From: Chryseobacterium binzhouense
GTDB taxonomy: Bacteria; Bacteroidota; Bacteroidia; Flavobacteriales; Weeksellaceae
Direction: 5' to 3'
Assembly (NCBI RefSeq): GCF_007474545.1
Contig: NZ_VKOG01000004.1
Span: 362,845 to 426,844 of the forward strand
Length of the DNA: 64,000 bases
A program made the position numbers and the translations under genes. Below, piece by piece: positions 1 to 8,996 of the stretch; the first letter of the stretch is position 1; every line of letters starts with the position of its first letter. The notes under the pieces were generated by a model that was not told the origin of the DNA, ran no database searches, and saw only the letters and a program-made list of their open reading frames with translations.

Positions 1-498
<498 letters not shown>

Positions 499-503
499 TT
501 AGA

Positions 504-511
504 CAAATTTA
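504..511 (-). promoter_or_regulatory. Possible -7 box of eno promoter
   Basis: Read on the minus strand this is TAAATTTG, matching the Bacteroidota -7 consensus TAnnTTTG, 24 nt upstream of the eno ATG. I found no TTG at the usual 17-21 nt spacing upstream, so the call rests on one box only. Confidence 0.35.
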
Positions 512-572
512 ATGATTTTTTGAGTTTTAACATTATTTGAACAAGTTTAATTGAATTTTTATGAGTTAAATT

Positions 573-2165
573 TTAGTTAATTTTAACCCAAATGTAATAG
601 CCTTCATCTTTACCTGGTATTTTCTCTATACCATTTATTACAAATATTGCTTTTTCTTTCAGAATGTCTATAATGTTTCCTTGAATCCATTCACTATCTT
701 TAAATATAGGTTTCATATTTCTAATATTAATATCCGTTCCTGCAGTGAGTATATCTTTGAATTCTATTGTAAAATCAGAACCAATATTTAATTGTGACAC
801 ATTAGATTCTGTGATTTTGTTACTTGAATCCACAGCTCCCAAATAAATCCACTTTTCATTATAAGGAGATACACTGGTTACCTCTGTATTGGTGAATTTC
901 TCAATAGATTTTATAATCGAATCCTTATCATTACTTTTAATTTCTTTAATAGGTCTGCTTAATAAACTCTTTACTCTATTACATTCTTCACCTTCACAAT
1001 CATTCAATAGTTTTTTAGCTTTATCTAAGTTGTTGGTTTTAATTTGATAAGCAACGGCTTGTAATTTTGTTTCATTTGTTACAAAATCGTTCGCTTTTGC
1101 TACCATCATTTGCTTTACCACTAAATCAACATTCTGTAAACTTTTAATAGAGGAATTTTTATGAACAAAATCAGCATATTCTGTTAATCTTTTCTTGTTT
1201 TCTATTACTCGTTTTACTTCCATCGTATATAATTCTTTTGTGTGCTTTTGTAAAGTATCCAAAAGGTTTTTTTTCCATTCTAAATCATTAGTAGTATTTT
1301 TTTCGATGCTTTTCTGAAGCAAATTCATCTTATCAATATTTGCATAAATTGATGATTCAAAATTTGCTCTGTATTTATCTAAAACCGGTATTACTTGTGG
1401 AGCAAATTTTATTTCTCCATCGACACCCTCCTTGTCTTTCATTGTTTTTAAAAAAGTAATTACCGCTTTTAAATCAGCAAAAGTTGCAATATCAAAATTA
1501 TTATTTTCCGGTAGAGGAACACGTGAATCTAAACCAGTGATACCAATAGTTTTAATAGAAATATCTATTTTTTTTCTTTTATTTTCAACATCCATCGCCA
1601 ATCCAGCGAGTGAGCCAACACCAGCTCCTTTAAAAATTGATTTTGAATCGTGTATGGTAAGTTCTGCCCTAATACCACCGGCATATCTAATTGTAGGGAT
1701 TTTGTAGCAACTTATATCTTTGTACTGCAAATAGTCAATTACAAGATAGCTACGTTTACTATCTACATTGGAGCTGGCAATCCCAAAAGCATTTAAAGCG
1801 GCTTTGTTTTCATTAGTGAAAAAATATTGTCTAAATTGAAATCCACCATCCAAGTCTGCAAGTTTTGTTGGTTCAGTATAGGTGCAATTGATATAGCCTT
1901 TTTTCAGTAAATTTCTTTCGCCACTATTGTTCGAATTTAATAATCCGCCTAATAATGACCTTTCACCATTTTTATTAGTACTAAGACCAAACAAAATATG
2001 GCGAACCGCATCATACTCGTTTACCGCTTGAGAATAATAATATTCATCTGCATACAATACATCATTTTCTAGAACCTCTCTATTTTTTGTAAAACTTGTT
2101 GAGGTTGACGTACATGAATAAATAAGAGCTATCAACAACAAGAAAAAAATAATTTTAGTTTTCAT
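573..2165 (-). CDS. Predicted lipoprotein of unknown function, 530 aa
   Basis: I do not recognise a family. The N-terminus is an SPII signal: a Lys-charged start, a hydrophobic stretch (IIFFLLLIALIYS) and a lipobox ending at Cys18, so the protein is probably anchored to the outer or inner membrane. Residues about 245-390 are charged and helical (probable coiled coil) and contain a CEGEEC pair of cysteines. The last 90 or so residues (from NEKWIYLGAVDSS to the C-terminal GYYIWVKIN) read as a small beta barrel similar to SH3-like tails of other Bacteroidota exported proteins; this is an impression from pattern, not a match. The gene stands alone between eno and the two-component operon, on the same strand. 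Confidence 0.8.
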   Translation of the reverse strand: MKTKIIFFLLLIALIYSCTSTSTSFTKNREVLENDVLYADEYYYSQAVNEYDAVRHILFGLSTNKNGERSLLGGLLNSNNSGERNLLKKGYINCTYTEPTKLADLDGGFQFRQYFFTNENKAALNAFGIASSNVDSKRSYLVIDYLQYKDISCYKIPTIRYAGGIRAELTIHDSKSIFKGAGVGSLAGLAMDVENKRKKIDISIKTIGITGLDSRVPLPENNNFDIATFADLKAVITFLKTMKDKEGVDGEIKFAPQVIPVLDKYRANFESSIYANIDKMNLLQKSIEKNTTNDLEWKKNLLDTLQKHTKELYTMEVKRVIENKKRLTEYADFVHKNSSIKSLQNVDLVVKQMMVAKANDFVTNETKLQAVAYQIKTNNLDKAKKLLNDCEGEECNRVKSLLSRPIKEIKSNDKDSIIKSIEKFTNTEVTSVSPYNEKWIYLGAVDSSNKITESNVSQLNIGSDFTIEFKDILTAGTDINIRNMKPIFKDSEWIQGNIIDILKEKAIFVINGIEKIPGKDEGYYIWVKIN

Positions 2166-2298
2166 GGCTATTGGTTTTAAAGTTTACTTCAAAGTTCTCT
2201 TTAAAAACTCCGCCAATCAATTACACAAACGGGTAAATTTTAAAACAAAAAAACAGCACCTTAAAATGATGTTGTCTGATTCTAATATTTAAAATTTC

Positions 2299-3084
2299 CT
2301 ATAAATCGATCCTGAAAAACAAATGCGTTCCGTTTTCAGTGGTGACTTCACAATGCCCATTTTGTTCCTGCATTCTCCGCTTCATGTTTCGCAGTCCGTT
2401 TCCTTCTTGTTTTTCATGATTAATTCCTATTCCGTTGTCGGAAATTTTCATCATGAATTCTTTATCTTCCTGAACAAACGAAAGCTTTAGTTGATTAGAT
2501 TGACTATGTTTATACGCATTATTCAAGGCTTCTTTTAAGCATAGAAATAGATTGCGTCTCTGTTCTGTGGTGATTACTGTTTCCAAAACAACGTTTTTGC
2601 TTTCTGTGAGCAGGAGAATTTTAGTTTTTTTCAAAAAATTTTGCGCATACATTTTTGAGTAATCTATAAAGCTTCCCAATGTATCATTTCCTGAGTTGAG
2701 ACTCCAAAGCATTTCCCTCATGGAAAGGTTCATTTCTTCAGAAGTTTTCAGAAGTTCATCAATGTCATTTTTCAGATCGTCATTTTCTGCTCTTTGTTTT
2801 AAAAACTCTGCCTGAAGTTTTAGAGCTGAAATTCCCGCACCAAGATCGTCATGCATATCGTGGGAAATTCTTTCCCGCTCTGCTTCTATTGATTTTTGTT
2901 TCTCGAGTTCTTTTTGAAGAAGTTGATTTTGGTGTTCGGATTCTTTAAGTTGTTGTTCTTTGAGATAGAGAAGCTGTTTTCGGTTGTATATCAAAACAAC
3001 AAAAATGATGAATGCAACAAATAACATCATTACAGCCAATGCAATAAGATAGGTTAATTTTATTTCAAAAGGAAGCTCTTTCAT
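2299..3084 (-). CDS. Sensor histidine kinase of the NarL/HisKA_3 type, 261 aa
   Basis: Autophosphorylating kinase expected to phosphorylate the response regulator at the head of the operon. One transmembrane helix (residues about 11-33) is followed by a coiled coil, then the HisKA_3 dimerisation helix ERERISHDMHDDLGAG with the predicted phospho-acceptor His78. The HATPase_c domain shows the N box (ALNNAYKHS), DNGIGI and GNGLRNMKRRM. It has no sensor domain of its own beyond the membrane helix. A longer reading from a TTG at 3093 is possible, but the ATG at 3084 overlaps the upstream stop codon as ATGA, so I chose it; this implies translational coupling to the membrane protein before it, which may supply the sensing part. 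Confidence 0.9.
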   Translation of the reverse strand: MKELPFEIKLTYLIALAVMMLFVAFIIFVVLIYNRKQLLYLKEQQLKESEHQNQLLQKELEKQKSIEAERERISHDMHDDLGAGISALKLQAEFLKQRAENDDLKNDIDELLKTSEEMNLSMREMLWSLNSGNDTLGSFIDYSKMYAQNFLKKTKILLLTESKNVVLETVITTEQRRNLFLCLKEALNNAYKHSQSNQLKLSFVQEDKEFMMKISDNGIGINHEKQEGNGLRNMKRRMQEQNGHCEVTTENGTHLFFRIDL

Positions 3085-3650
3085 CGTTTGCAAATAAGAC
3101 CGCGAAAAAATAATATATATGTGATAATGACAGAAGTCTGATAAATTTCATTCAACGTGTTTTTTAAAAAGTAATGATCTTCTTTGGCAAAGAAATATGC
3201 AGGCAAAATCCTAAAAATATAAATAGTACTCCAAAGCAGTAAACCCGAGCTTAGCCAAAAATTAACTTTCTTGTAAATTAAGATCTCATCTGTATTTTTA
3301 ATTTGTTTAAAAAACCATGTTATCGCAAGAGCCACATAAATTAAAGCCTGGTAAATAGCCAACAGTTCTTTTTGTTTAGCCATTATAACACCTATAATTA
3401 GTAAACAGAATACAAGTATTAAAGTATTTTTCTGTCCAGCTTCATTCTTCATGTAGTACCAAGTAAAAAATATTATGTACATAATATTCAACCAGTCATA
3501 TATGCTTCTATCTATAATTTCAAGATAAACTAATAATTCTGAACTAAAAACTACAAAAAAATAAACGTATAAGCAGGAATGCCTCGTTACTCTATTTAAA
3601 GATGAAGCAACGAGGCAAAGAAATAGTATTATTAAATAAATTTCGAACAT
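3081..3650 (-). CDS. Multi-pass membrane protein coupled to the histidine kinase, 189 aa
   Basis: About six hydrophobic helices with short loops and no recognisable catalytic motif. I chose the ATG at 3650 (protein begins MFEIYLIILFLCLV); a longer reading from 3683 would overlap the preceding gene and adds a charged stretch before the first helix. The stop codon overlaps the kinase start as ATGA. Because the kinase has only one membrane helix and this gene is fused to it translationally, it is a good candidate for the membrane sensing partner. Family unknown to me; the sensor role is inferred from context only. Confidence 0.75.
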   Translation of the reverse strand: MFEIYLIILFLCLVASSLNRVTRHSCLYVYFFVVFSSELLVYLEIIDRSIYDWLNIMYIIFFTWYYMKNEAGQKNTLILVFCLLIIGVIMAKQKELLAIYQALIYVALAITWFFKQIKNTDEILIYKKVNFWLSSGLLLWSTIYIFRILPAYFFAKEDHYFLKNTLNEIYQTSVIITYILFFRGLICKR

Positions 3651-3657
3651 TTTTATT

Positions 3658-4242
3658 TTAAGGATGCGGATCAAAAGTGTCAAAGCACATACTCACCGAA
3701 TTATCATCATTAATATATTTCATAACAAAATTGACTCTGAACGCTCTTCTTGGAACAATTCTTTCATTATAAACGGATAGATACAGCTCAGCACATTTGT
3801 GTTTGAACTTTTTTATATCTTCGTGCGGAATCACGACAAAATCAGGACACTCGTTTTCTTGCGGAACTTTAAGTTTAGATTTATGGTTGTTTAAAAATTT
3901 ATTTTTAAAATTTGGAAAATCTGAAATTATTTCACGGGGCGGTTTATTATCTACATAACAATATTTTTCACCTTCTAAATGATAAGCTACAGCCAGACCG
4001 TTTCCATCATCTATAAAATGAATTTCTAAATCTTTATCAGCCTCTAAAAAGGAATTCATCAATTCTGCTGTTAAATGAAACTTTTTATTTTTGTATTCAT
4101 TAAAATCTTTAAATACTTCGTTGAAAAGATTGATCATTATATCACCTTTACTACAATCTATTACCTTTTTAATCTCATACTTTGTTAAGGTGTTATCTAC
4201 ATAGCCTTTTTCAATTAATTCTAATAATTGTGTTTTTTTCAT
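3658..4242 (-). CDS. Unknown cytoplasmic protein in the two-component operon, 194 aa
   Basis: I do not recognise this protein. It has no signal peptide or membrane helix. The first 50 residues (MKKTQLLELIEKGYV...) look like a small helical domain, the rest looks alpha/beta with several Phe/Tyr-rich strands and ends in DTFDPHP. It lies 4 nt after the response regulator stop and 7 nt before the membrane protein start, so it is almost certainly cotranscribed with both. A role as an accessory or output protein of the signalling pathway is possible but unsupported by motif. Confidence 0.7.
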   Translation of the reverse strand: MKKTQLLELIEKGYVDNTLTKYEIKKVIDCSKGDIMINLFNEVFKDFNEYKNKKFHLTAELMNSFLEADKDLEIHFIDDGNGLAVAYHLEGEKYCYVDNKPPREIISDFPNFKNKFLNNHKSKLKVPQENECPDFVVIPHEDIKKFKHKCAELYLSVYNERIVPRRAFRVNFVMKYINDDNSVSMCFDTFDPHP

Positions 4243-4246
4243 GATT

Positions 4247-4879
4247 TTAGTTTTTAAAATGGTTAAATTTATTAATAGCCTCCACCTTGTTGCTGACGTG
4301 GAGTTTTCTGTAAATATTTCCTACGTGTTTTTTTACGGTATCAATACTGATAAATTTTCTATCGGCAATTTCTTTGTAGAGTAAGCCTTCCGCTAAAAGT
4401 TCCAACACTTCTTTTTCTCTTTCTGTAAGCTCGTCCCATTTCTGTACTTCTGAATGTTTTCGGACAAAATGACTGAGAACTTTTCGGGCAATCGATAAAC
4501 TCATAGGCGCACCACCATTGTAGACATCTCTTATTGAGGAAAGAATTTTATCCATACTTTCACCTTTTACAAGGTAGCCCATTGCTCCGGCTTTAAGCGA
4601 GCTGAAAATTTTTTTGTCATCTTCAAAGCTGGTACACATAATAAATTGAGTATTTGGAAGTTCTTTTTTTATTTTAGAAATTACATCAATTCCTAACATA
4701 TCCTGAAGCTGAATATCCATCATCACAACATCAGGAGAAAGACCAGATAATTCATGTAAGGCTGTTTTGCCATCAAAGAACTGGGCGACAACTATCATGT
4801 CATCCTGATAATTGATAACTTTCTTCAACGTATTGTTGTAGTTTTTTTCGTCTTCTACTATGGCTATGGAAATACTCAT
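4247..4879 (-). CDS. Response regulator, REC plus LuxR-type HTH (NarL/FixJ family), 210 aa
   Basis: DNA-binding transcription regulator, activated by phosphorylation. Residues 1-120 form the receiver domain: acidic pair in IAIVEDE, phospho-acceptor Asp55 in VVMMDIQ, Thr in IMCTSFED and Lys in GYLVKGES. The C-terminal HTH reads LTEREKEVLELLAEGLLYKE then TVKKHVGNIYRKL, typical of GerE/LuxR helices. A longer frame starts at 4930, but the ATG at 4879 begins exactly where receiver domains begin (MSISIAIVEDE). First gene of an operon that continues with an unknown protein, a membrane protein and the cognate HisKA_3 kinase. Confidence 0.93.
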   Translation of the reverse strand: MSISIAIVEDEKNYNNTLKKVINYQDDMIVVAQFFDGKTALHELSGLSPDVVMMDIQLQDMLGIDVISKIKKELPNTQFIMCTSFEDDKKIFSSLKAGAMGYLVKGESMDKILSSIRDVYNGGAPMSLSIARKVLSHFVRKHSEVQKWDELTEREKEVLELLAEGLLYKEIADRKFISIDTVKKHVGNIYRKLHVSNKVEAINKFNHFKN

Positions 4880-5098
4880 GTTTACGGATTTCTTTAGAAC
4901 AAATATCAACAGAAAATGGAGAAGAGTCAATTACACTTTCGGGTAATTGCTAATTTTAATAATCGTTTTAATGGTTTGTTTTTTGTTTTTATTAAATTTA
5001 AGAAATTTTTCAGAAACAAACCTTTATCAATATAAATTTATAATTAATTTGATACATCTGAACATCCTAGAAAATAAATTTAAAAAACATTTTAATTT

Positions 5099-5515
5099 AT
5101 GAAAATACATCAATTGGCTATTGCCTGTATTATCAGTGTTACATTATTTAGCTGTAAAAAAGAAGGCAATAAAGGAATTATGAAAAGCGATCAGGAAATA
5201 ATTCTCGCAGATAATGGAAAGCCCGATTCTACTATATCATACAACATAGATGTGGATGGAAATAAATCTATTAAAACAGATTATGTTTACAGAGCGACCG
5301 ACGGCACTTTGGTAAAAGTAGTTTTCAATTATGACCCTGCACACAGGAACGTATCTATAAGAAGCAACAACAAAACATTTATTCTTGAAAAAACCGAAGC
5401 GAAGCCTAATGAAACTATCTATGAAAAAGATGACATGAAAGCTCTGGTAAAAGGAGACAGCTTAATTCTTCACCAAAGCAGTAACATTATTGAACTGGTA
5501 AAAACAAAAATATAG
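5099..5515 (+). CDS. Small predicted lipoprotein, 138 aa, weakly MliC-like
   Basis: SPII signal peptide with Cys19 followed by KKEG. The mature part is beta-rich. The segment from YRATDGTLVKVVF through RSNNKTFILEKTE to ALVKGDSLIL has the strand order and the KGD turn seen in MliC-type inhibitors of C-type lysozyme, but lacks their disulphide cysteines, so this likeness is only suggestive. Monocistronic, ending at a terminator shared with the ribosomal operon that runs towards it. Confidence 0.75.
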   Translation: MKIHQLAIACIISVTLFSCKKEGNKGIMKSDQEIILADNGKPDSTISYNIDVDGNKSIKTDYVYRATDGTLVKVVFNYDPAHRNVSIRSNNKTFILEKTEAKPNETIYEKDDMKALVKGDSLILHQSSNIIELVKTKI

Positions 5516-5526
5516 AATAAAAAAAA

Positions 5527-5553
5527 CCGTTCAGTAATCTGAACGGTTTTTTT
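5527..5553. terminator. Bidirectional Rho-independent terminator (lipoprotein gene / rplQ)
   Basis: Perfect stem CCGTTCAG - TAAT - CTGAACGG (5527-5546) with A-runs before and T-runs after, so it works in both directions. It ends the plus-strand lipoprotein gene and the long minus-strand ribosomal operon (rplQ stop at 5572). Confidence 0.92.
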
Positions 5554-5571
5554 ATTATCTGTAGGAATTTA

Positions 5572-6099
5572 CTATTCTTCAGTTTTTTCCTCTGTAGAAT
5601 CCGTAGTTTCTGCTTTAGGCTCTTCTACTTTTTCTTCTACTACAGGAGCTTCAGCAACTACAGCTTCTTTTTTAGGAGCTGTTGCAGATCTTCTGCTTCT
5701 TCTTGTAGTTTTCTTCTCTTCAGCATTAGGATTGTAAAGCTCATTGAAATCAACTAACTCGATAAGAGCAGTATCTGCAGCATCACCAGGTCTGAAACCA
5801 GTCTTGATGATTCTCGTATAACCACCGTTTCTTTCAGCGATTTTCGGAGCTACAGTTCTGAATAACTCAGTAACCGCTTCTTTATTTTGAAGATATGAAA
5901 AAACAATTCTTCTGTTGTGAGTAGTATCTTCTTTTGCTTTAGTTAACAGAGGTTCAACATATACTCTTAAAGCCTTAGCTTTAGCAACAGTAGTGTTGAT
6001 TCTTTTATGCTCAATTAGAGAACAAGCCATATTAGAAAGCAAAGCACTTCTGTGAGAAGCCGTTCTTCCTAAGTGATTGAATTTTTTACCGTGTCTCAT
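5572..6099 (-). CDS. rplQ: 50S ribosomal protein bL17 with long C-terminal tail
   Basis: Large-subunit protein near the exit tunnel. The core (residues 1-118) begins [20 protein letters not shown] and includes the [17 protein letters not shown] helix. The protein is 175 aa, about 50 longer than E. coli L17; the added tail is low complexity, with a basic patch (TTRRSRRS) followed by Ala/Pro/Glu/Val-rich sequence ending in EEKTEE. Such tails occur in Bacteroidota L17 and are probably disordered. Last gene of the operon, 6 nt after rpoA, followed by the terminator at 5527. Confidence 0.97.
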   Translation of the reverse strand: MRHGKKFNHLGRTASHRSALLSNMACSLIEHKRINTTVAKAKALRVYVEPLLTKAKEDTTHNRRIVFSYLQNKEAVTELFRTVAPKIAERNGGYTRIIKTGFRPGDAADTALIELVDFNELYNPNAEEKKTTRRSRRSATAPKKEAVVAEAPVVEEKVEEPKAETTDSTEEKTEE

Positions 6100-6105
6100 T
6101 ATTAA

Positions 6106-7101
6106 TTATTTATCAGCGTCTAATTTATATTTTGCAACGTCAAAACCGAAGTTAAGACCTTTTGAATGCACCAATTCTTCTAGTTCTGTCAAAGATTTTT
6201 TACCAAAATTTCTGAATTTCATCAAATCAGACTTACTGTAAGAAACTAACTCACCAAGAGTTTCTACTTCAGCCGCTTTCAAACAGTTAAGGGCTCTTAC
6301 GGAAAGATCCATATCTGCTAATTTAGACTTAAGAAGTTGTCTTGTATGAAGAGTTTCTTCATCATATTGAATAGATGCTTTTACAGCTTCAGTTTCTAAC
6401 GTGATTCTCTCATCAGAGAAAAGCATGAAGTGATAAATTAATATCTTTGAAGCTTCAGTTAAAGCATTCTGAGGACTTATTGAGCCATCAGTTTCTATAT
6501 CTAATACCAGTTTTTCGTAGTCTGTTTTTTGCTCTACACGGTAATTTTCAATACTATACTGTACTTTTTTGATCGGCGTAAAGATAGAGTCAATAGCAAT
6601 AGTTCCCATAGGAGCATTGTTTGACTTGTTTTGTTCAGAAGGAACATATCCTCTTCCCTTTTCTATGTTGAACGTAATTTCAAAAGTAACATCAGAATTC
6701 AGGTTGCAGATCAATAAATCAGGATTCAAGATCTCAAATCCGTTGATTGATTGTCCTAAATCTCCAGCAGTAACAGCAGTTTTCCCTGAAACTTTAGCAA
6801 CAACCTGCTCAGAAGCCTGGTTTTCTGCTGTAGCTTTAAGTCTTACCTGCTTAAGGTTAAGAATAATTTCAGTAACATCTTCAATTACTCCCGGGATAGT
6901 TGAAAATTCGTGCTCTACACCTTCTATTTTGATAGATGAAATAGCGTATCCTTCCAGAGAAGAAAGCAACACTCTTCTCAAAGCATTACCGATTGTAAGC
7001 CCGAAACCTGGTTCTAGAGGTCTGAATTCGAATTGACCTTTAAATTCATCAGAGTTAAGTAGGATTACTTTATCGGGTTTTATGAATTGTAAAATTGCCA
7101 T
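6106..7101 (-). CDS. rpoA: DNA-directed RNA polymerase alpha subunit
   Basis: Nucleates core RNA polymerase assembly and contacts regulators and UP elements. The 331-aa length is normal. The N-terminal dimerisation domain shows [20 protein letters not shown] and [12 protein letters not shown]; the C-terminal domain (about 255-331) has the helix-hairpin-helix set [20 protein letters not shown] and [15 protein letters not shown]. Lies between rpsD and rplQ as usual for the alpha operon. Confidence 0.98.
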   Translation of the reverse strand: MAILQFIKPDKVILLNSDEFKGQFEFRPLEPGFGLTIGNALRRVLLSSLEGYAISSIKIEGVEHEFSTIPGVIEDVTEIILNLKQVRLKATAENQASEQVVAKVSGKTAVTAGDLGQSINGFEILNPDLLICNLNSDVTFEITFNIEKGRGYVPSEQNKSNNAPMGTIAIDSIFTPIKKVQYSIENYRVEQKTDYEKLVLDIETDGSISPQNALTEASKILIYHFMLFSDERITLETEAVKASIQYDEETLHTRQLLKSKLADMDLSVRALNCLKAAEVETLGELVSYSKSDLMKFRNFGKKSLTELEELVHSKGLNFGFDVAKYKLDADK

Positions 7102-7134
7102 ATTGTTGGGTTGAGCAAAAATTTGATTAAAAAA

Positions 7135-7743
7135 TTATTTAGAGTAAAGTTCGACGATCAACTGTTCTTTGATGTCCTCCGGAATCTGGATTCTGTCCGG
7201 AGCAGAAATGAAAGTACCTTCTTTCTTCTCGTCGTTGAATTGTAACCACTCGTAGTTTGCTTTTGAAGCCAATGCATCAGCAACAACTTCTAAAGATTTA
7301 GATTTTTCTCTTACTGTGATTACATCACCAGCTTTTACTAAATAAGATGGAATGTTCAGAATTTCACCGTTCACAGTAATGTGTCTGTGAGAAACTAATT
7401 GTCTTGCTCCTGCTCTAGTTTTAGCAAAACCTAATCTGTAAACCACGTTGTCTAATCTAGACTCGCAAAGCTGCAAAAGAACTTCACCGGTTACACCTTT
7501 ACTTCTGTGTGCTTTTTCAAAAAGATTAGCAAACTGTCTTTCTAAAATACCGTAAGTATATTTAGCTTTTTGTTTTTCAGCTAACTGAATTGCATATTCT
7601 GATTTCTTAGCACCTCTTCTTTTGTTAGGACCATGCTGTCCTGGCGGTTGGTTTTTTCTTTTTTCGAAGTTTTTGTCATCTCCGTAGATTGCAGCACCAA
7701 ACTTTCTAGCAATCTTAGTTTTAGGTCCAATATATCTTGCCAT
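7135..7743 (-). CDS. rpsD: 30S ribosomal protein uS4, zinc-free form
   Basis: Primary 16S rRNA-binding protein that nucleates 30S assembly and, in E. coli, represses its own alpha operon. The S4 RNA-binding domain is at about 90-155 ([20 protein letters not shown]). The N-terminal region contains no cysteines, so this is the C-minus form without the zinc knuckle found in many other bacteria. 202 aa. Confidence 0.98.
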   Translation of the reverse strand: MARYIGPKTKIARKFGAAIYGDDKNFEKRKNQPPGQHGPNKRRGAKKSEYAIQLAEKQKAKYTYGILERQFANLFEKAHRSKGVTGEVLLQLCESRLDNVVYRLGFAKTRAGARQLVSHRHITVNGEILNIPSYLVKAGDVITVREKSKSLEVVADALASKANYEWLQFNDEKKEGTFISAPDRIQIPEDIKEQLIVELYSK

Positions 7744-7762
7744 AATGGGTAAATTCTAAAAA

Positions 7763-8152
7763 TTAAACTCTTCTTCTTTTTGGTGGTCTACAACCATTGT
7801 GTGGCATAGGAGTCACATCAATGATTTCGCTGACTTCAATTCCTGAATTGTGAATAGTTCTGATTGCAGATTCTCTACCTGCACCAGGACCTTTCACATA
7901 CACCTTTACTCTTCTAAGACCAGCTTCGTGAGCAACAGCAGAGCAATTTTCAGCTGCCATTTGAGCAGCAAATGGAGTATTCTTTTTAGAACCTCTGAAA
8001 CCCATTTTACCGGCAGAAGCCCAAGAGATAACCTCTCCGTTTTTATTTGTTAAAGAAATGATGATGTTATTGAAAGAAGCCTGAATGTGCGCCTCACCAA
8101 TAGCTTCAACTTTTACTTTTCTTTTTTTAACTACTTTAGTTTGTTTTGCCAT
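7763..8152 (-). CDS. rpsK: 30S ribosomal protein uS11
   Basis: Platform protein of the 30S subunit, near the Shine-Dalgarno helix. Typical sequence includes INSIIISLTN-like strands (here [11 protein letters not shown]), [20 protein letters not shown] and the C-terminal [12 protein letters not shown]. 129 aa, 12 nt downstream of rpsM. Confidence 0.98.
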   Translation of the reverse strand: MAKQTKVVKKRKVKVEAIGEAHIQASFNNIIISLTNKNGEVISWASAGKMGFRGSKKNTPFAAQMAAENCSAVAHEAGLRRVKVYVKGPGAGRESAIRTIHNSGIEVSEIIDVTPMPHNGCRPPKRRRV

Positions 8153-8164
8153 AATTCCTAACGA

Positions 8165-8542
8165 TTATTTACTTGCCTTTTTCTTGTTAGCAACTGTTTT
8201 TCTCTTTCCTTTACGGGTTCTAGAGTTGTTTTTCGTTCTCTGGCCTCTTAAAGGTAATCCTAGTCTGTGACGTATTCCTCGTTGGCATCCTATGTCCATC
8301 AATCTCTTGATGTTCAATTGCACTTCAGATCTCAATTCTCCTTCCACTTTAATGTTTTCAGAGATGTATGTTCTGATTGCAGCCAATTCATCGTCATTCC
8401 ATTCGTTGACTTTCTTGTCTTCGCTGATACCGGCAGCTTTAAGGATTTCTGAAGAAGTGCTTCTTCCGATTCCGTAGATGTAAGTTAAACCGATAACGCC
8501 TCTTTTGTTTTTTGGTAAATCAATACCTGAAATTCTCGCCAT
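8165..8542 (-). CDS. rpsM: 30S ribosomal protein uS13
   Basis: Head protein contacting the P-site tRNA and forming bridges to the 50S. Starts [20 protein letters not shown], has the H2TH motif [17 protein letters not shown] and ends in the basic [19 protein letters not shown] tail. 125 aa. Confidence 0.98.
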   Translation of the reverse strand: MARISGIDLPKNKRGVIGLTYIYGIGRSTSSEILKAAGISEDKKVNEWNDDELAAIRTYISENIKVEGELRSEVQLNIKRLMDIGCQRGIRHRLGLPLRGQRTKNNSRTRKGKRKTVANKKKASK

Positions 8543-8551
8543 AATTTAATT

Positions 8552-8668
8552 TTAGCCTTGTCTTTGTTTAAATTTTGGGTTTTTCTTGTTGATTACAAAC
8601 AGAACGCCTTTTCTGCGAACGATTTTGCAATCAGCACTTCTTTTTTTAATTGATGCTCTAACTTTCAT
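8552..8668 (-). CDS. rpmJ: 50S ribosomal protein bL36, zinc-free variant
   Basis: 38-aa protein starting at the ATG on 8666-8668: [20 protein letters not shown] followed by [18 protein letters not shown]. The zinc-binding version has three Cys and one His; here only Cys14 is kept, the others are Ser11, Ile27 and Lys33, so zinc cannot be bound in the usual way. Located between infA and rpsM, the standard position. Too short for routine ORF calling but unmistakable. Confidence 0.96.
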   Translation of the reverse strand: MKVRASIKKRSADCKIVRRKGVLFVINKKNPKFKQRQG

Positions 8669-8739
8669 TTGATAGTATTTATTTTTTACTAATGATAAAA
8701 ATCCGAAGATTTTAATTTAGCATTTATTTTTCAACAATA

Positions 8740-8769
8740 GCCAAATGGAAACTTCAGAATCCATTTGGC
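8740..8769. promoter_or_regulatory. Intra-operon hairpin between infA and rpmJ
   Basis: Perfect 10-bp inverted repeat GCCAAATGGA ... TCCATTTGGC with a 10-nt loop. In the sense of the operon (minus) the loop reads TTCTGAAGTT. It is not followed by a T run on the minus strand, so it is not a simple terminator of the operon; attenuation, processing or mRNA stabilisation are possible. A second hairpin at 12968-13005 carries the same TTCTGAAGT. Confidence 0.6.
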
Positions 8770-8777
8770 ATTTGTTT

Positions 8778-8993
8778 TTAGTATCTAAATGTGATTCTCC
8801 CCTTTGAAAGATCATAAGGAGACATTTCTAATTTTACCTTATCTCCAGGTAACAGCTTAATGTAATGCATACGCATTTTACCGGAAATATGAGCAATAAG
8901 CACATGCCCATTCTCCAACTCTACACGAAACTGGGCGTTGGAAAGAGCTTCCGTTATCACGCCATCCTGCTCAATATGTTTTTGTTTTGCCAT
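8778..8993 (-). CDS. infA: Translation initiation factor IF-1
   Basis: 71-aa OB-fold protein that occupies the ribosomal A site during initiation. Diagnostic segments: [40 protein letters not shown] and [13 protein letters not shown]. Begins 3 nt after secY. Confidence 0.98.
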   Translation of the reverse strand: MAKQKHIEQDGVITEALSNAQFRVELENGHVLIAHISGKMRMHYIKLLPGDKVKLEMSPYDLSKGRITFRY

Positions 8994-8996
8994 AAA

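Noticed and set aside
1432-1707. 91-aa frame opposite the 530-aa lipoprotein gene
   Set aside because: No start context or family; a typical shadow frame.
4880-4930. Longer start of the response regulator (17 extra residues)
   Set aside because: The extension is outside the receiver fold; the ATG at 4879 begins exactly at the first REC strand.
6569-7036. 155-aa open frame opposite rpoA
   Set aside because: Antisense to a highly conserved gene, with Ser/Pro/Thr-rich random-like composition. A shadow of rpoA codon use.
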